A DNA stretch of 64,000 nt from Chloroflexi bacterium OHK40 (GCA_004367505.1 SFCB01000283.1:1-64000); one strand, 5' to 3'; shown: positions 34,069 to 43,355, counted from the stretch's first letter. The notes: generated from the letters alone by a model not told the origin. Numbers and translations are program-made.

Positions 34069-36573
34069 TCAGGAGTTTTGCGGGGCAACCAGCACCGGTT
34101 CCGATCGATCCTCGATCGCTAGCCAGAGACCCGGCAGCAGTTCCCGCATTCCCTTGCGCGGCCCGGACTCCCAGGCCAGGGTTGTGGCCCGGCTCACCGA
34201 GAGGATATCGGCCGCTGCGGCTTCCAGCATGGCCCGCAGCCCCCCGTCGGCACAGGCGATGGTGAGGCCGGCCAGGGGCGCGCCGAGCGAGCGGCCCCGT
34301 GCCGTCTTGTGGCGGCGCACGGCGCCCGCGAGGGCCAGCAGCGCCGCGCCCGCCGCCTCGGCCCCGCTCTCGCGCAGCGCTGGCTCAGGCTGCGGCCAGT
34401 CCGCCCGATGGATCGAGCCGCGCCCGGGGAAGAGCAGCCCGTAGAGCTCATCGGTGACGTGGGGCAGCACCGGCGCCAGCAGCCGCAGCTGGGCATCCAG
34501 AGCCAGCGCGATCGTGGCTCGCGCCGAATCGCGCGCCGCACCCGCGCCGTCGTAGAGCCGGCCCTTGGCCAATTCCAGGTACTGGTCGCAAAAGATCCCC
34601 CAGAAGAATCGTTCGGCCAGTTCCAGCCCGCCCGCGTAGTCGTAGCTCTGCCAGCGCTCACTAGCCTCGGCGATCACGCCCTGGAGCGCCGAGAGGAGCC
34701 ACCTGTCAGTGGGAACGCTCACCATGCCGTGCAGCAGTTGCGAGGCGTTCTGAGGCGCTTGCGCCGCAGGTTCCAGGTGCGCGGCGCAGAGGCGCGCCGC
34801 GTTCCAGAGCTTCGTCACCAGCCGGCGCCCCTGGCGCATGGTCTCCTCGGTGAGGGGCTGGTCGCCGCCGAGGGTGGCCCGGCAGGCCCAGTAGCGCACG
34901 GCATCGGCTCCGTGGCGCTCGATCAGTTCCAGAGGCAGCACAGGGGCGTTGCCCCTGGATTTGCTCAGCTTGCGCCCGGATGGATCAAGGGCATGGCCGG
35001 AGAGCATCACCGTTTCCCAGGGCACCTCACCGAAGTGAAACAGCGATTTGGCGATGGTGTAGAAGGTCCAGGTCCGGATGATCTCGTGGGCCTGGGGGCG
35101 CAGCTGCATAGGGAAGAGCCGCCGGTAGCGCTCGGGGGCCTCCAGCATGCCAGTGGCAATCTGCGGGCTCATCGAGGAGGTGGCCCAGGTGTCCATCACA
35201 TCCTCGTCGGGCCGCAGGTCGCTCGATCCGCAGGCGCATGCCCGTGGTGGCACGTCGCTGAGCGGGTCCACCGGTAGCTGGGTTTCATCGGCGAGTACCG
35301 TCGCGCCGCAGCGGGCGCAGTGCCAGGCGGGAAAGGGCACGCCGTAGAAGCGCTGGCGCGAGATACACCAGTCGTAGCTCAGGCCGTTCACCCATTGCTC
35401 GTAGCGGGCGCGCATATGGGCCGGGCGCCACTGGATGCGCCGGCCCGCCTCAAGCAGCGCCTCCCTGGCATCGAGGATGCGCACGAACCACTGGCGCGTC
35501 TCCAGAACCTCCAGGGGCGTGCCGCAGCGCTCATGGACGCGAACGGTCTGCTCGGCAAGGTACTGGCCGGTGAGCGCGCCAGCCGCCCGTAGATCGTCCA
35601 GAATGCGTGCCCGTGCCGTGGCCAGGCTCATCCCCGCATAGGGCCCGCCGGCCTCGCTGAGCTGGCCCTGGCGCCCGACGAGGGGGATCAGCGGCAGCTG
35701 GTGATCGCGCCACCACTGCACGTCCGTCGCGTCGCCAAAGGTACAGCACATCACGGCCCCGCTCCCTTTGCGCGGGTCCACCGCTGCATCGGCCAGGATG
35801 GGGACGCGCCGACCGAAGAGAGGCACGCTGGCCAGGGCGCCGATCAGTGCCGTGTAGCGCTCGTCGTCCGGGTGAACGAAGACGGCCACACAGGCCGGGA
35901 GCAACTCGGGGCGGGTAGTGGCGATCGGAAGGACTGGGGGCTGGGGGCCGGGGGCCGTGGAGCTGTCGAGGGCGAAGGCCAGCGTATAGAACGTGGTCTC
36001 ACGCGCGGCGTCCTCCATCTCGGCCTGGGCCACGGCCGTCTCGCACTCGACACACCAGGGGTTGGGAGCCTGAGCGCGGTAGATCCTCCCCTTGCGGTAC
36101 AAATCGAGGAAGGACCACTGGGAGGTGCGCTGAGCGAGGGGGCTGATCGTCGAGTAGCGCTGGCTCCAGTCGACACTCATGCCGAGGCGCCGCCAGAACT
36201 CCTCAAAGCGGGCCTCCACCTCGGCCGAGGTCTCCAGGCACGCCCGAACGAAGGCGGCGCGACCGATGTCGCGGGCCCGGATGCCACGGCTGCGCTCGAC
36301 GTAGCGCTCTGTGGGCAGCCCGTTATCGTCGAAACCGAAGGGGTAAAAGATGCTGCGGCCCTGCATCCGCCAGAAACGGACCATGGCCTCGGCCTGGACG
36401 TAGGAATAGACGTGGCCGATATGGATCTCGCCCGAGACGGTGGGGGGTGGGGTGTCGATCGCGAACACTGGCCGGGGGTCGGCCGGGTCGAAGCGGTAGA
36501 GAGCGGTGGCGGCCCAGGCGGCCTGGAGGCGCGGCTCGGCCTCGGCCGGGTCGAAGCTGCTGGGGAAGCCCAC
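34069..36573 (-). CDS. valS: valyl-tRNA synthetase
   Basis: An 834-residue class I synthetase. The HIGH-type motif occurs in PPPTVSGEIHIGHVYSYVQ (about residues 42-60). DDNGLPTERYVERSRG shows the valine-type active-site loop of the compact (archaeal- and Rickettsia-like) ValRS group. The KMSKS-type loop reads DPSGRKLSKSRGN. A zinc-knuckle-like segment CARCGATVLADE...CACGSSD lies near 415-450. The editing (CP1) domain is between them. The protein lacks the long C-terminal coiled-coil of E. coli-type ValRS and is accordingly shorter than about 950 residues. The start is ATG 36573. Confidence 0.93.
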   Translation of the reverse strand: MGFPSSFDPAEAEPRLQAAWAATALYRFDPADPRPVFAIDTPPPTVSGEIHIGHVYSYVQAEAMVRFWRMQGRSIFYPFGFDDNGLPTERYVERSRGIRARDIGRAAFVRACLETSAEVEARFEEFWRRLGMSVDWSQRYSTISPLAQRTSQWSFLDLYRKGRIYRAQAPNPWCVECETAVAQAEMEDAARETTFYTLAFALDSSTAPGPQPPVLPIATTRPELLPACVAVFVHPDDERYTALIGALASVPLFGRRVPILADAAVDPRKGSGAVMCCTFGDATDVQWWRDHQLPLIPLVGRQGQLSEAGGPYAGMSLATARARILDDLRAAGALTGQYLAEQTVRVHERCGTPLEVLETRQWFVRILDAREALLEAGRRIQWRPAHMRARYEQWVNGLSYDWCISRQRFYGVPFPAWHCARCGATVLADETQLPVDPLSDVPPRACACGSSDLRPDEDVMDTWATSSMSPQIATGMLEAPERYRRLFPMQLRPQAHEIIRTWTFYTIAKSLFHFGEVPWETVMLSGHALDPSGRKLSKSRGNAPVLPLELIERHGADAVRYWACRATLGGDQPLTEETMRQGRRLVTKLWNAARLCAAHLEPAAQAPQNASQLLHGMVSVPTDRWLLSALQGVIAEASERWQSYDYAGGLELAERFFWGIFCDQYLELAKGRLYDGAGAARDSARATIALALDAQLRLLAPVLPHVTDELYGLLFPGRGSIHRADWPQPEPALRESGAEAAGAALLALAGAVRRHKTARGRSLGAPLAGLTIACADGGLRAMLEAAAADILSVSRATTLAWESGPRKGMRELLPGLWLAIEDRSEPVLVAPQNS

Positions 36574-36916
36574 GAGAGTGCTCCTGTCTGCTCAGGAGCT
36601 GCGCGGGTGGCCGCGCCAGGCCTCCCCGCCGTTAGCGAGCGACGGGGGCGCGCGCGACCGGCGCACAGCTCGGATGCTGCGTGCGGCTGCGTACTACACC
36701 TACGTCGTCGCCTACCACGGCGGGTCCTTTCCACTCAGACGCCCTACCGGGCGTCGCCTCATGGCTCGCCTGAAGCTCAGGATACGGTCTGTTTCCCGGC
36801 GTGTCAACCGTCGCTCGACCGATGGCAGGCCTGCTGCACCGTCGCTCGTTCCCCTTCATCCCCGGCCCCGCTCCAACAAGGGGAGCGGGGGCCAGGGCAC
36901 GCCCCGCTTGCGCTGG

Positions 36917-36936
36917 GTTCCCGCTTACGCGGGAAC
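36917..36936. repeat. REP-like palindrome, copy 1
   Basis: GTTCCCGC and GCGGGAAC flank a 4-base spacer, followed by GACAC. A near-identical palindrome lies at 44332-44351 with the same GACACCC flank and similar surroundings. Confidence 0.65.
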
Positions 36937-37013
36937 GACACCCGGGCATGTGTGTGTCACGCCCGCGCCGGCGGGCGTCCAGGGCGGGACACCTGCAGCC
37001 TGCCCGCGCACAA

Positions 37014-37033
37014 ACCCCCGCGAACGCGGGGGT
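37014..37033 (-). terminator. terminator-like hairpin after the phosphoesterase gene
   Basis: ACCCCCGC and GCGGGGGT form a perfect 8-bp stem with a 4-base loop. Read on the minus strand it is followed by TTTG and lies about 80 bp past the stop of the gene at 37111. The T-run is short. Confidence 0.5.
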
Positions 37034-37110
37034 AAGGGCCAGGACATTGCAACAGCCCTGGGACCGATGGAGGTGCCGTGGGTTGCGCCCCAACGGGGGG
37101 ATCATGCTCC

Positions 37111-38238
37111 CTACGCGAGCACAAATTCATCCACCACCTGCTCAGCGCGGGTGATGAAGCGGGCATGGAGCCTGCCGGCGTCGAGGTCGATCAGCATGGC
37201 GCCGTGATCGGCATTGAAGAAGATCTGGCTCCCCTCCACGCCGAGGAAACCTGGCGCATAGCGGGCGCCGCCACCGAGGCCGTTGACGATATAGACGATC
37301 CCATCCCGCAGGACGCGCTCATAATGGTGATCGTGGCCGCCGAGCACGAGGTGCGCGCCCCAGGCGGCGAAGGGCCAGCGCATCCAGTCGGAGGAGCCGT
37401 GGTGGCCGGAGGAGTAGGGCGAGTGGTGCAGGGTGACGATCTTCCAGCGGGCGCTGGAGCCGGCGAGCGCGGACTGTAGCCAGGCAGCCTGGGGCGAGTC
37501 GCTCGTCCAGCCGTCAGGTTCGCCGGGCATGCTGTCGAGGGCGAAGAGCGCCAGGGGCCCTCGTTCCAGATGGTAGTAGCGGCCATTGCCTGGCAGGGTA
37601 AAGTAGCTCAGGTAGGGCTCGGGGTAGCCAACCACCCAGTCGTGATTGCCAAGCACGGGGAAGAAGCGGTTCTCAGCGCTCCCCGGGCCAAACTGTCCGC
37701 GATAGGGCGCGATGAATGCGGCGTAGTACTGGCCCACGTTGCGGTCGATCGTCTCGGCCAGGCCATCGGGATAGTTGTTGTCGCCGGTGGTCAGCACGAG
37801 GTCCGGCGCCCACGAGGCTACCAGGCCGGCCACCGCCGCGGCGGGTTCGCCCTCCATGCCGAAGTCGCCGATCACCGCGAGGCGCAGCCGGGATTCCGCC
37901 GGTGCCGGGAGCTCGGGTGTGGCTGCTGGCGCCGGAGGCGCGGGCGCCTCGGTCGACTGGAAGCTCCCGCTCAGGGGCGGGGGTGAAGCCTGGGCCGCTG
38001 GAGCCTGCTCAGGCAGACGGAGCGGTGGGGTGGGTGAGGGGCGCCACGTGGAGAGACGCCCGGAGATGCTCTCCTGAGGCGGTTCGATGCCACAGGCGGC
38101 GAGGGCCGTGGCGATGGCGGGGAGCGAGAGGCCCAGGGCAAGGCCGCGGCGCAGGAGCTCGCGGCGGTCGAGCCGCCGGGCGAACCCCTCCTCCAGCAGG
38201 CGCGCCAGGCGCTCGATCTGTGCGTGGTCGTCGCGCAT
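37111..38238 (-). CDS. exported metallophosphoesterase (Tat lipoprotein, acid-phosphatase-like)
   Basis: A 375-residue calcineurin-like phosphoesterase. The N-terminus has a twin-arginine-like signal (DRRELLRRGLALGLSLP) ending in a lipobox, LAACG, so a Tat-exported lipoprotein is likely. A Pro/Ala linker leads to the catalytic domain with all metal motifs: VIGDFGMEGE near 141, TTGDNNYPDG near 165, GNHDW near 212, LHHSPYSSGHHG near 268 and GGHDHHYERV near 298. The arrangement resembles tartrate-resistant purple acid phosphatase-type enzymes. The substrate is unknown. It is followed by a hairpin at 37014-37033. Confidence 0.88.
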   Translation of the reverse strand: MRDDHAQIERLARLLEEGFARRLDRRELLRRGLALGLSLPAIATALAACGIEPPQESISGRLSTWRPSPTPPLRLPEQAPAAQASPPPLSGSFQSTEAPAPPAPAATPELPAPAESRLRLAVIGDFGMEGEPAAAVAGLVASWAPDLVLTTGDNNYPDGLAETIDRNVGQYYAAFIAPYRGQFGPGSAENRFFPVLGNHDWVVGYPEPYLSYFTLPGNGRYYHLERGPLALFALDSMPGEPDGWTSDSPQAAWLQSALAGSSARWKIVTLHHSPYSSGHHGSSDWMRWPFAAWGAHLVLGGHDHHYERVLRDGIVYIVNGLGGGARYAPGFLGVEGSQIFFNADHGAMLIDLDAGRLHARFITRAEQVVDEFVLA

Positions 38239-38298
38239 ACGTGCGCATGGTACCGCGAGTGATAGCGCGACGCAAGGGCTCTATAAGCAGCCCCGGCG

Positions 38299-38970
38299 CT
38301 ATCCCTGCCGGTTCCGGTCCGTCTCCTCCAGTGGCACCAGGCGCTCGCGCAGCGCCAGCAGTGCCGCCTGGGTGCGATCCTGGAGGTGTAGCTTGGAGAG
38401 AATATTGGAGACGTGGGTTTTGACCGTACGCTCCCCGATGATCAAGTGATCGGCGATCTCGGCATTGCTCATGCCCCTCGCGATACAGGCAAGCACCTCA
38501 CGCTCGCGCTCGGTGAGCAGGTCCAGGGGCGAACTGCGGCCACCGGTGAGCTCGCTCATCAGGCGGGCCGCGACACTGGGGTGCAGCGTCGCCTCACCAC
38601 GGCGGGCGGCGCGGATGGCCCGCACCAGGTCGTCGGGGCCAACGTCCTTGAGCAGATAGGAGAGCGCGCCAGCCTTGATCGCGGGGAAGATCCGCTCGTC
38701 CTCGCTGTAGCTGGTGAGCACAATCACCTGGGTAGACGGTGAGACCGCCTTGAGCTGGCGGGTAGCCTCGATCCCATCCATCTCGGGCATCACCAGGTCC
38801 ATCAGCACGACGTCGGGCAGCAGCCGGGCTGCCAGGGCCACGCCCTCAGCGCCGCCGCTAGCCTCGCCCACCACTTCAATCTCGGGGTAGGTCTCCAGGT
38901 AAGCACCCAGCCCCTTACGGACGATATTGTGGTCGTCGATCAGCATGACCCGGATCGTCTCGCTGTTCAT
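38299..38970 (-). CDS. NarL/LuxR-type response regulator
   Basis: A 223-residue two-component regulator. The receiver (about 5-125) contains the acidic pair in LIDDHN, phospho-acceptor Asp in VVLMDLVMPEMDG and Lys in YLLKDVGPDDL. The LuxR helix-turn-helix is at about 150-215 (LTEREREVLACIARGMSNAEIADHL with KTHVSNILSKLHL). It lies 14 bp downstream of a sensor kinase gene, so the two almost certainly form a pair. Target genes cannot be inferred. Confidence 0.93.
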   Translation of the reverse strand: MNSETIRVMLIDDHNIVRKGLGAYLETYPEIEVVGEASGGAEGVALAARLLPDVVLMDLVMPEMDGIEATRQLKAVSPSTQVIVLTSYSEDERIFPAIKAGALSYLLKDVGPDDLVRAIRAARRGEATLHPSVAARLMSELTGGRSSPLDLLTEREREVLACIARGMSNAEIADHLIIGERTVKTHVSNILSKLHLQDRTQAALLALRERLVPLEETDRNRQG

Positions 38971-38984
38971 GCTCGCTCCTCAGC

Positions 38985-40538
38985 TCAGATCGGCCGGCTG
39001 ACGGCCTCGGACACGGGGATCTCCACGGCGACGCGCGTACCAGCGCCGGGGGCACTCTCCAGCGTCAGGCTGCCGCCGAGGGCCTCGGCGCGCTCGGCCA
39101 TGCTCCACAGGCCAATCGCGCCGGGGTTGCGATCCGCCCGCGTATCAAAGCCCCGACCCTCGTCACGCACTTCGAGCGCCACCCCATCGTCGTGGTAGCA
39201 CAAGCTCACGCTGGCGGCGCGCACGCCGCTGTGGCGGGCCACGTTGGCCAGGGCCTCCTGCACGATGCGGAAGATCGCCTGCTCGTGCTCCAGGGGGAGG
39301 CGGCGCTCGCCGGTGATCCGCAGATCCACCGCCAGTCCCTGGCGCTCGCGCAGCGCATCCACAAGGTCGCGCAGGGCGGGGGCAAGGCCGCGCCCATCAA
39401 GGGCGGCGGGGCGCAGGGCGAAGATCAGGCTGCGGGTCTCCTCCAGGGCGCGGCGGGCCGACTCCTCGATCTCAGTCAGGCGGGCGGCGGCGAGGTCGGG
39501 GCGGCTTTCAAGCGAGCGGCGGGCGGCAGCGGCAAGCATCGTCAGGCTGAAGAGCTCCTGGCTCACGCTATCGTGGAGCTCGCGGGCCAGGCGGTTGCGC
39601 TCCTCCACGGCGGCGAGCTGGGCAGCCTGTTCGGCGAGTTGGGCGTTCTTGTCGGCCAGCAGCCGCAACGAGCGCAGGCTCGCCGAGAGCTGATCGGCCA
39701 TCTGATTGAACTGACGGCCCAACTGACCGATCTCGTCGGCTGAAGGGTCCTCGATCCGGCGGCTCAGGTCGCCGTCGGCAAGATCGATGCTCGCCTCGGT
39801 GAGACGCACGATGCGCCTGGCGAAGCCACGGCCCACCAGCCAGGAGTAGAGCATGCCAAGGCCGGCGCTGACGATCAGCCAGGGCAGAATGAAGGTGACC
39901 AGAAACGGAGTCAGGCTGGCGAAGAGGATGCCGACGGCGGGGAAGTTGATGAGGCGCAGGTAGATCACACCAGTGACCTCGCCGCCCCTGTCGAACACCG
40001 GGGCCACAGCGATCGGCTGGTGGTCAGGCTGCGTCCAGGCGGAGAGCTCGGCAGTCCGGGTGATCCCATCGAGCGCCCGCTGCACCAACTCGCCAGCAGG
40101 TCTGGGCTCCACGGCGCTAATGCTGAGGCCGGCGGGGTAGTTGAGGGGGCGAGTGCTGGTAATCACGCGGCCCTGGGTATCAAGCAGGGCGATCAGCAAC
40201 TCGTCGGCCCGCGGCTCACTCCTGGAGGTTATCTCGATTCGAGGCCCGTCGGCGGAGGTCGGCGGGGCGTTCGTGCTGGCCGCTTCGAAGCGTCGGAGCA
40301 CCTCGATCAGCTGGCCAGGGCTCCCCTCGGGGTTGGCAAGCTCGGCTGACACCGCGTGGGCCACATCCTTCGCGGAGATGCCGAGGGCCCGAGGGATGAT
40401 CGGCGCGTTGAGGAAATAAAGCACCGTTCCCACGAAGATCCCGATCATCGTGAGCGCCAGCAGCAGCGACACGGCCATAAACGCGCCGGTGAGCTTCCAG
40501 CGGATCGTCGAGAAGCGGTTGATCAGACCTGCCAGCAC
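38985..40538 (-). CDS. sensor histidine kinase (HisKA_3/NarX-LiaS type)
   Basis: A membrane kinase of about 517 residues. There is one N-terminal transmembrane helix, an extracytoplasmic region, a second helix pair (about 190-225), a HAMP domain (RRIVRLTEASIDLADGDLSRRI), a coiled coil and the HisKA_3 H-box EERNRLARELHDSVSQELFSL. The ATPase domain has NVARHSG, VRDEGRGFD and IGLWSMAERAEALGG. A start at GTG 40538 is preferred. The in-frame ATG at 40589 falls on the TATAAT at 40594-40589, which is likely the promoter -10 box. The cognate regulator follows after 14 bp. Confidence 0.88.
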   Translation of the reverse strand: MLAGLINRFSTIRWKLTGAFMAVSLLLALTMIGIFVGTVLYFLNAPIIPRALGISAKDVAHAVSAELANPEGSPGQLIEVLRRFEAASTNAPPTSADGPRIEITSRSEPRADELLIALLDTQGRVITSTRPLNYPAGLSISAVEPRPAGELVQRALDGITRTAELSAWTQPDHQPIAVAPVFDRGGEVTGVIYLRLINFPAVGILFASLTPFLVTFILPWLIVSAGLGMLYSWLVGRGFARRIVRLTEASIDLADGDLSRRIEDPSADEIGQLGRQFNQMADQLSASLRSLRLLADKNAQLAEQAAQLAAVEERNRLARELHDSVSQELFSLTMLAAAARRSLESRPDLAAARLTEIEESARRALEETRSLIFALRPAALDGRGLAPALRDLVDALRERQGLAVDLRITGERRLPLEHEQAIFRIVQEALANVARHSGVRAASVSLCYHDDGVALEVRDEGRGFDTRADRNPGAIGLWSMAERAEALGGSLTLESAPGAGTRVAVEIPVSEAVSRPI

Positions 40539-40588
40539 ATGAACCCCCGAAGACGGACACCGTATCAGATCTTTCGGCCTGCCTGGCA

Positions 40589-40594
40589 TTATAG
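40589..40594 (-). promoter_or_regulatory. TATAAT -10 box before the kinase gene
   Basis: A perfect TATAAT read on the minus strand. It lies about 50 nt before the GTG start at 40538. No good -35 at 16-18 bp was seen. Confidence 0.5.
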
Positions 40595-40726
40595 CCTGTC
40601 AGAGCGGCGCGAGCGCAGGTTGGCAAAGATGGTGACAAGCGGCTCGCGTCTGTCCCTACGGCCGTGGAGGGGAGAGGGCGCCCCTGGCACAATGCAGCCC
40701 CCGATCCTGACTGCCGGACCCAGCCC

Positions 40727-41641
40727 TCAGCCATCGGTTCCGGCGGGGGGTGGCCCCCCGGCCAGCGCGGCGGGCAGGGGCCGCACCTGGCGCACGTGGG
40801 CGCCGGCGTTGACGAGGGCCGACACCAGGCGAGGCGCGACCTCCGGAGGGGCGTCGACATGAAAACGATCCGGGCCGGCCGGGGCGAGCTGTAGACCCAT
40901 GCGCTCGAGCACCACCGCGACGATCGGCCGGGGCTCGGCCTCGACGAGGAGCGTTTGCCGGCCGGCGCGAAGCGCGCTCACCGGACCCTGGGTGAGCAGG
41001 TGGCCCGCGCTGAGCACGGCGGCATGGGTGCAGAGGCGCTCGAGTTCCTGGCGGGAGGGGCTGGCAAGGAGGATGGTGAGGCCGCCGGCGTGGAGGCTAC
41101 GGAGCAACTCGTGAAGCCCCTCGGCCTCGTGCGGGCCGAGCCCCAGGGTGGGCTCGTCGAGGAGCAGCAACTCGGGGCCCCCAAGAAGGGCCAGGGCCAG
41201 GGCCATGCGCATCCGGGCGCCGGGGGTGAGAGTATGCACGCGCCGGTACTGGAGCTCGGCCAGGCCCACCCGGCGCAGCGCCTCGTCGATCCGGGCGCGG
41301 CGCGGGGCCGGGCCCGCGTAGGCCCGCAGGCGCAGGTTGCCGCGTACCGTCATCAGGGGGTGGAAGATGGGCCGCTCGATCACCCAGCCAATGCGGGGGA
41401 GGTAAGCGGCCCGCTCGCGCAACAGATCGTAGCCGAGCACGCGCCCGCCACCGGCACTGGGGCGCAACCGGCCGGCGATCACCTGCAGGGCAGTGGTCTT
41501 TCCGGCGCCAGCGGGGCCGAGCAGGCCGAAGATGGCACCCTGGGGCACGGCAAGACTCACGGCTTCCAGGGCCCGGGCGGCGCCACGGCGCACACTGATG
41601 GCGTCCGTTTCGATGGCGAGGGGTGTGGGCAGCGGAGGCAT
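40727..41641 (-). CDS. ABC transporter ATP-binding protein (orphan)
   Basis: A 304-residue ABC-type ATPase. Walker A is GPAGAGKTTALQ (about residues 42-53), Walker B is ELLLLDEPTLGLGP (about 155). The signature motif is degenerate: LTPGARMRMALALALL in place of LSGGQ. A C-terminal extension of about 90 residues follows the nucleotide-binding domain, as in ABC-2-type drug or polysaccharide exporters. No permease gene is adjacent on either side, so the substrate is unknown. The gene starts at ATG 41641 and a palindrome (CCTCCAC and GTGGAGG, 41675-41690) lies just upstream. Confidence 0.8.
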   Translation of the reverse strand: MPPLPTPLAIETDAISVRRGAARALEAVSLAVPQGAIFGLLGPAGAGKTTALQVIAGRLRPSAGGGRVLGYDLLRERAAYLPRIGWVIERPIFHPLMTVRGNLRLRAYAGPAPRRARIDEALRRVGLAELQYRRVHTLTPGARMRMALALALLGGPELLLLDEPTLGLGPHEAEGLHELLRSLHAGGLTILLASPSRQELERLCTHAAVLSAGHLLTQGPVSALRAGRQTLLVEAEPRPIVAVVLERMGLQLAPAGPDRFHVDAPPEVAPRLVSALVNAGAHVRQVRPLPAALAGGPPPAGTDG

Positions 41642-42021
41642 CCTTTCCGCCTATGGCAACGATTCGTGCGTGCTCCTCCACGTGTGGAGGGTCATCTCAT
41701 GGCCAAGTGTAGCGATCCGCCGGGCGCTCCGCGTCGGTGTGGAGCGGGATGGCGGGCGCGCAAAGACGCGCACGCGCGGTCGTACGAAAGGCGGAGAGCT
41801 TATGGGTAGTGGCGAGCCGTGGCTCGCACGCCCGCAGTGGCCGCCAATCGCCAGCAACGGGCCGCCCTGCCGTGCTAGCGTAGGTTGCGCCATCAGCACA
41901 GCGCCGGGTGGAACCAGGCACGTTTTCGAGTAGCCCACGCCGGCATCGCGCCGGCGCTCGGGCGTTTCACGCGCCCGGCGACGCCGGCCTGCGTCGGCTC
42001 GCTCCAGCCCCCCGTGGACGA
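41642..42021. other. intergenic region before ABC ATPase gene
   Basis: No gene was found. It contains a palindrome CCTCCAC-GT-GTGGAGG at 41675-41690, 34 bp upstream of the ABC ATPase start and possibly an operator. GAACCAGGCACG at 41911-41922 recurs at 31553 inside a repeat. Confidence 0.5.
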
Positions 42022-42333
42022 CTAGCCGAGGTTGCGGCGGTTGGCCCGGTCGATCTCACCGTCCCCAAAGGGTCCGTCGGCGACAAACTCCAGATCCTGG
42101 GCGGTCAGGTCAGTCACCGGGCCAAGGGGCCGGAACGTCGCCGGGTTGGTGTCCTGGGCCACCTCGATCGATCCCTGGTAGATCCGGCCGTCGGGCGCGA
42201 TCGCCCAACTCAGCCGGGTGCCTCCCGGCGCGGTCGTGGCGTGTAGCAGCCACCAGCCCAGCCCGGCCCGCTCGGCCACCACCGTACGGTCAACAAGGCG
42301 ATAGCGGGCAGCGGCGCGCAGTTCGATCGCCAC
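42022..42333 (-). CDS. small unknown protein
   Basis: A 103-residue acidic protein of mixed polar and hydrophobic content, no signal peptide or membrane segment. Blocks such as GLGWWLLHATTAPGG and SWAIAPDGRIYQGS suggest a beta-rich fold. Its start is 16 bp after the stop of the gene at 42350, and those two with 42822-43073 appear to form one small operon. An Ala/Glu-rich N-terminus (MAIELRAAARYRLVDRT) gives no family. Function unknown. Confidence 0.7.
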   Translation of the reverse strand: MAIELRAAARYRLVDRTVVAERAGLGWWLLHATTAPGGTRLSWAIAPDGRIYQGSIEVAQDTNPATFRPLGPVTDLTAQDLEFVADGPFGDGEIDRANRRNLG

Positions 42334-42349
42334 TGGTACCCTCCTGGAT

Positions 42350-42820
42350 CTATGCGAGCCGCAGCATGGACAGCGTGGCGGGAGCCTGCCCCCCGCTCAC
42401 GTCGGGAATGATCCGCAACTCGATGGCTGCCACGCCGGCCAGATCCACCCGGTACTCCTCCCGTTCCTCACTGGTACCGGGGGGACTGAAGGTGAACTGC
42501 TGCCGCAGGATATCCTGGTAGCTCTCTCCGCCAGCGACCCGCCAGCGCAGCGCGAACTCCTGAGTGCGCGGGTGGGCCTGCTCAACGAAGACCAGCTTGA
42601 TGCGCCGGATCGGTCGGGGCATATCAAAGCACAGGCGGATCGTCTGGGGGCCGGGGCCACCGGCGCGCCAGCCGCCCGACCCGCCGGAGAGCGCGGCCTC
42701 GATCGGATAGTCGGGCGCCTCCGAGGAGATCTCAACCCGCGCGATCGGCTCCAGGTCGAGCCATGGCCCGCCATCATCCAGGGTCCCCGGGCTGTCTACC
42801 CCTATGATCTGCTTGCGCAT
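42350..42820 (-). CDS. unknown protein with a lectin/F5-8-like beta fold (tentative)
   Basis: A 156-residue soluble protein without a signal sequence. The blocks GWRAGGPGPQTIRLCFDMPRPIRRIKLVFVEQ and IELRIIPDVSGGQAPATLSMLRLA look like the strand pattern of discoidin (F5/8 type C)-like carbohydrate-binding modules. That reading is tentative. The start ATG 42820 has AAGGAGTGTAGG just before it, and this SD lies within the end of the upstream gene. The stop of that gene is 1 nt away, implying coupled translation. Confidence 0.72.
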   Translation of the reverse strand: MRKQIIGVDSPGTLDDGGPWLDLEPIARVEISSEAPDYPIEAALSGGSGGWRAGGPGPQTIRLCFDMPRPIRRIKLVFVEQAHPRTQEFALRWRVAGGESYQDILRQQFTFSPPGTSEEREEYRVDLAGVAAIELRIIPDVSGGQAPATLSMLRLA

Positions 42821-42821
42821 C

Positions 42822-43073
42822 CTACACTCCTTCTCCACGCGCCTGCGGCCCTGCCAGGGGCTCCCCGATCGGGCCGCGAGCCAGCATTGTGCAGAGTTGC
42901 TCACGTACTGCCACAATGCTGCGGCCACGGCAGAGCGGTAGCTCCGGATGATCTTCGATACGCCCGCAGAAGCTGCTTCCGGACTGCCAGATAAAGGCGC
43001 GGTACTCGATGTCGGCCACGCGCAGGTGATAGATCTGTCCCTTGCGCACCGTGCGCTTCGCTGAGTCGGCCAT
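42822..43073 (-). CDS. small unknown protein
   Basis: An 83-residue protein, basic N-terminus (MADSAKRTVRKGQIYHLRV) and a central YRAFIWQSGSSFCGRIEDHPEL motif, ending in a Gly-rich tail. It is the first gene of a three-gene set on the minus strand with near-abutting genes, so co-expression with the two following proteins is likely. No family is recognised. A good SD-like GGAAGAGGAGGAAGG lies just upstream of ATG 43073. Confidence 0.72.
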   Translation of the reverse strand: MADSAKRTVRKGQIYHLRVADIEYRAFIWQSGSSFCGRIEDHPELPLCRGRSIVAVREQLCTMLARGPIGEPLAGPQARGEGV

Positions 43074-43270
43074 GGTCCCTTCCTCCTCTTCCCTCAGGGC
43101 GCAACCGTGGTCGCGCCATTATGGCCTGCCAGGCCGTCTTGTGGATAGATATCGATGGGACAGTGCCATACGCTCGGCACGGCTGCCTCGCTGCGCCTGC
43201 GGCGCGGAGGCTGATTCGTCAGCCGGACAGCGCAAGAGGGTGTACAAACACAGCGTCGCAGGCGACCCCA

Positions 43271-43354
43271 CGGAACCGCAACCATCGTTCGGTCACACGC
43301 GCCGGGAGGCAGCGTGCCGCATCGACGAGGCACCGCAAGCGCAACGGGGTTCCA
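43271..43354. repeat. 84-bp repeat with inverted GGAACC/GGTTCC ends, copy 2
   Basis: Read on the minus strand this begins TGGAACCCCGTTGCGC and ends GGTTGCGGTTCCG, matching the element at 1037-1120 base for base in length (84). Shared interior blocks include CCTCGT and GACCGA-CGATGGTTG. It begins 1 nt after the stop of the minus-strand gene at 43356. Confidence 0.75.
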
Positions 43355-43355
43355 T

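Larger units (their letters stand above)
36574..37110. other. 537-bp gap before valS with palindromic repeats
   Basis: No gene was found. The stretch carries a GTTCCCGC...GCGGGAAC palindrome at 36917-36936 and the hairpin at 37014-37033. GC-rich short inverted repeats also occur, for example CCCCGCTCC and GGGAGCGGGG near 36865-36900. Searched by eye for a T-box leader before valS; no sequence close to the conserved T-box antiterminator was found. Confidence 0.55.

Noticed and set aside
36574-36900. Possible T-box leader before valS
   Set aside because: No sequence close to the conserved T-box antiterminator was found on the minus strand.
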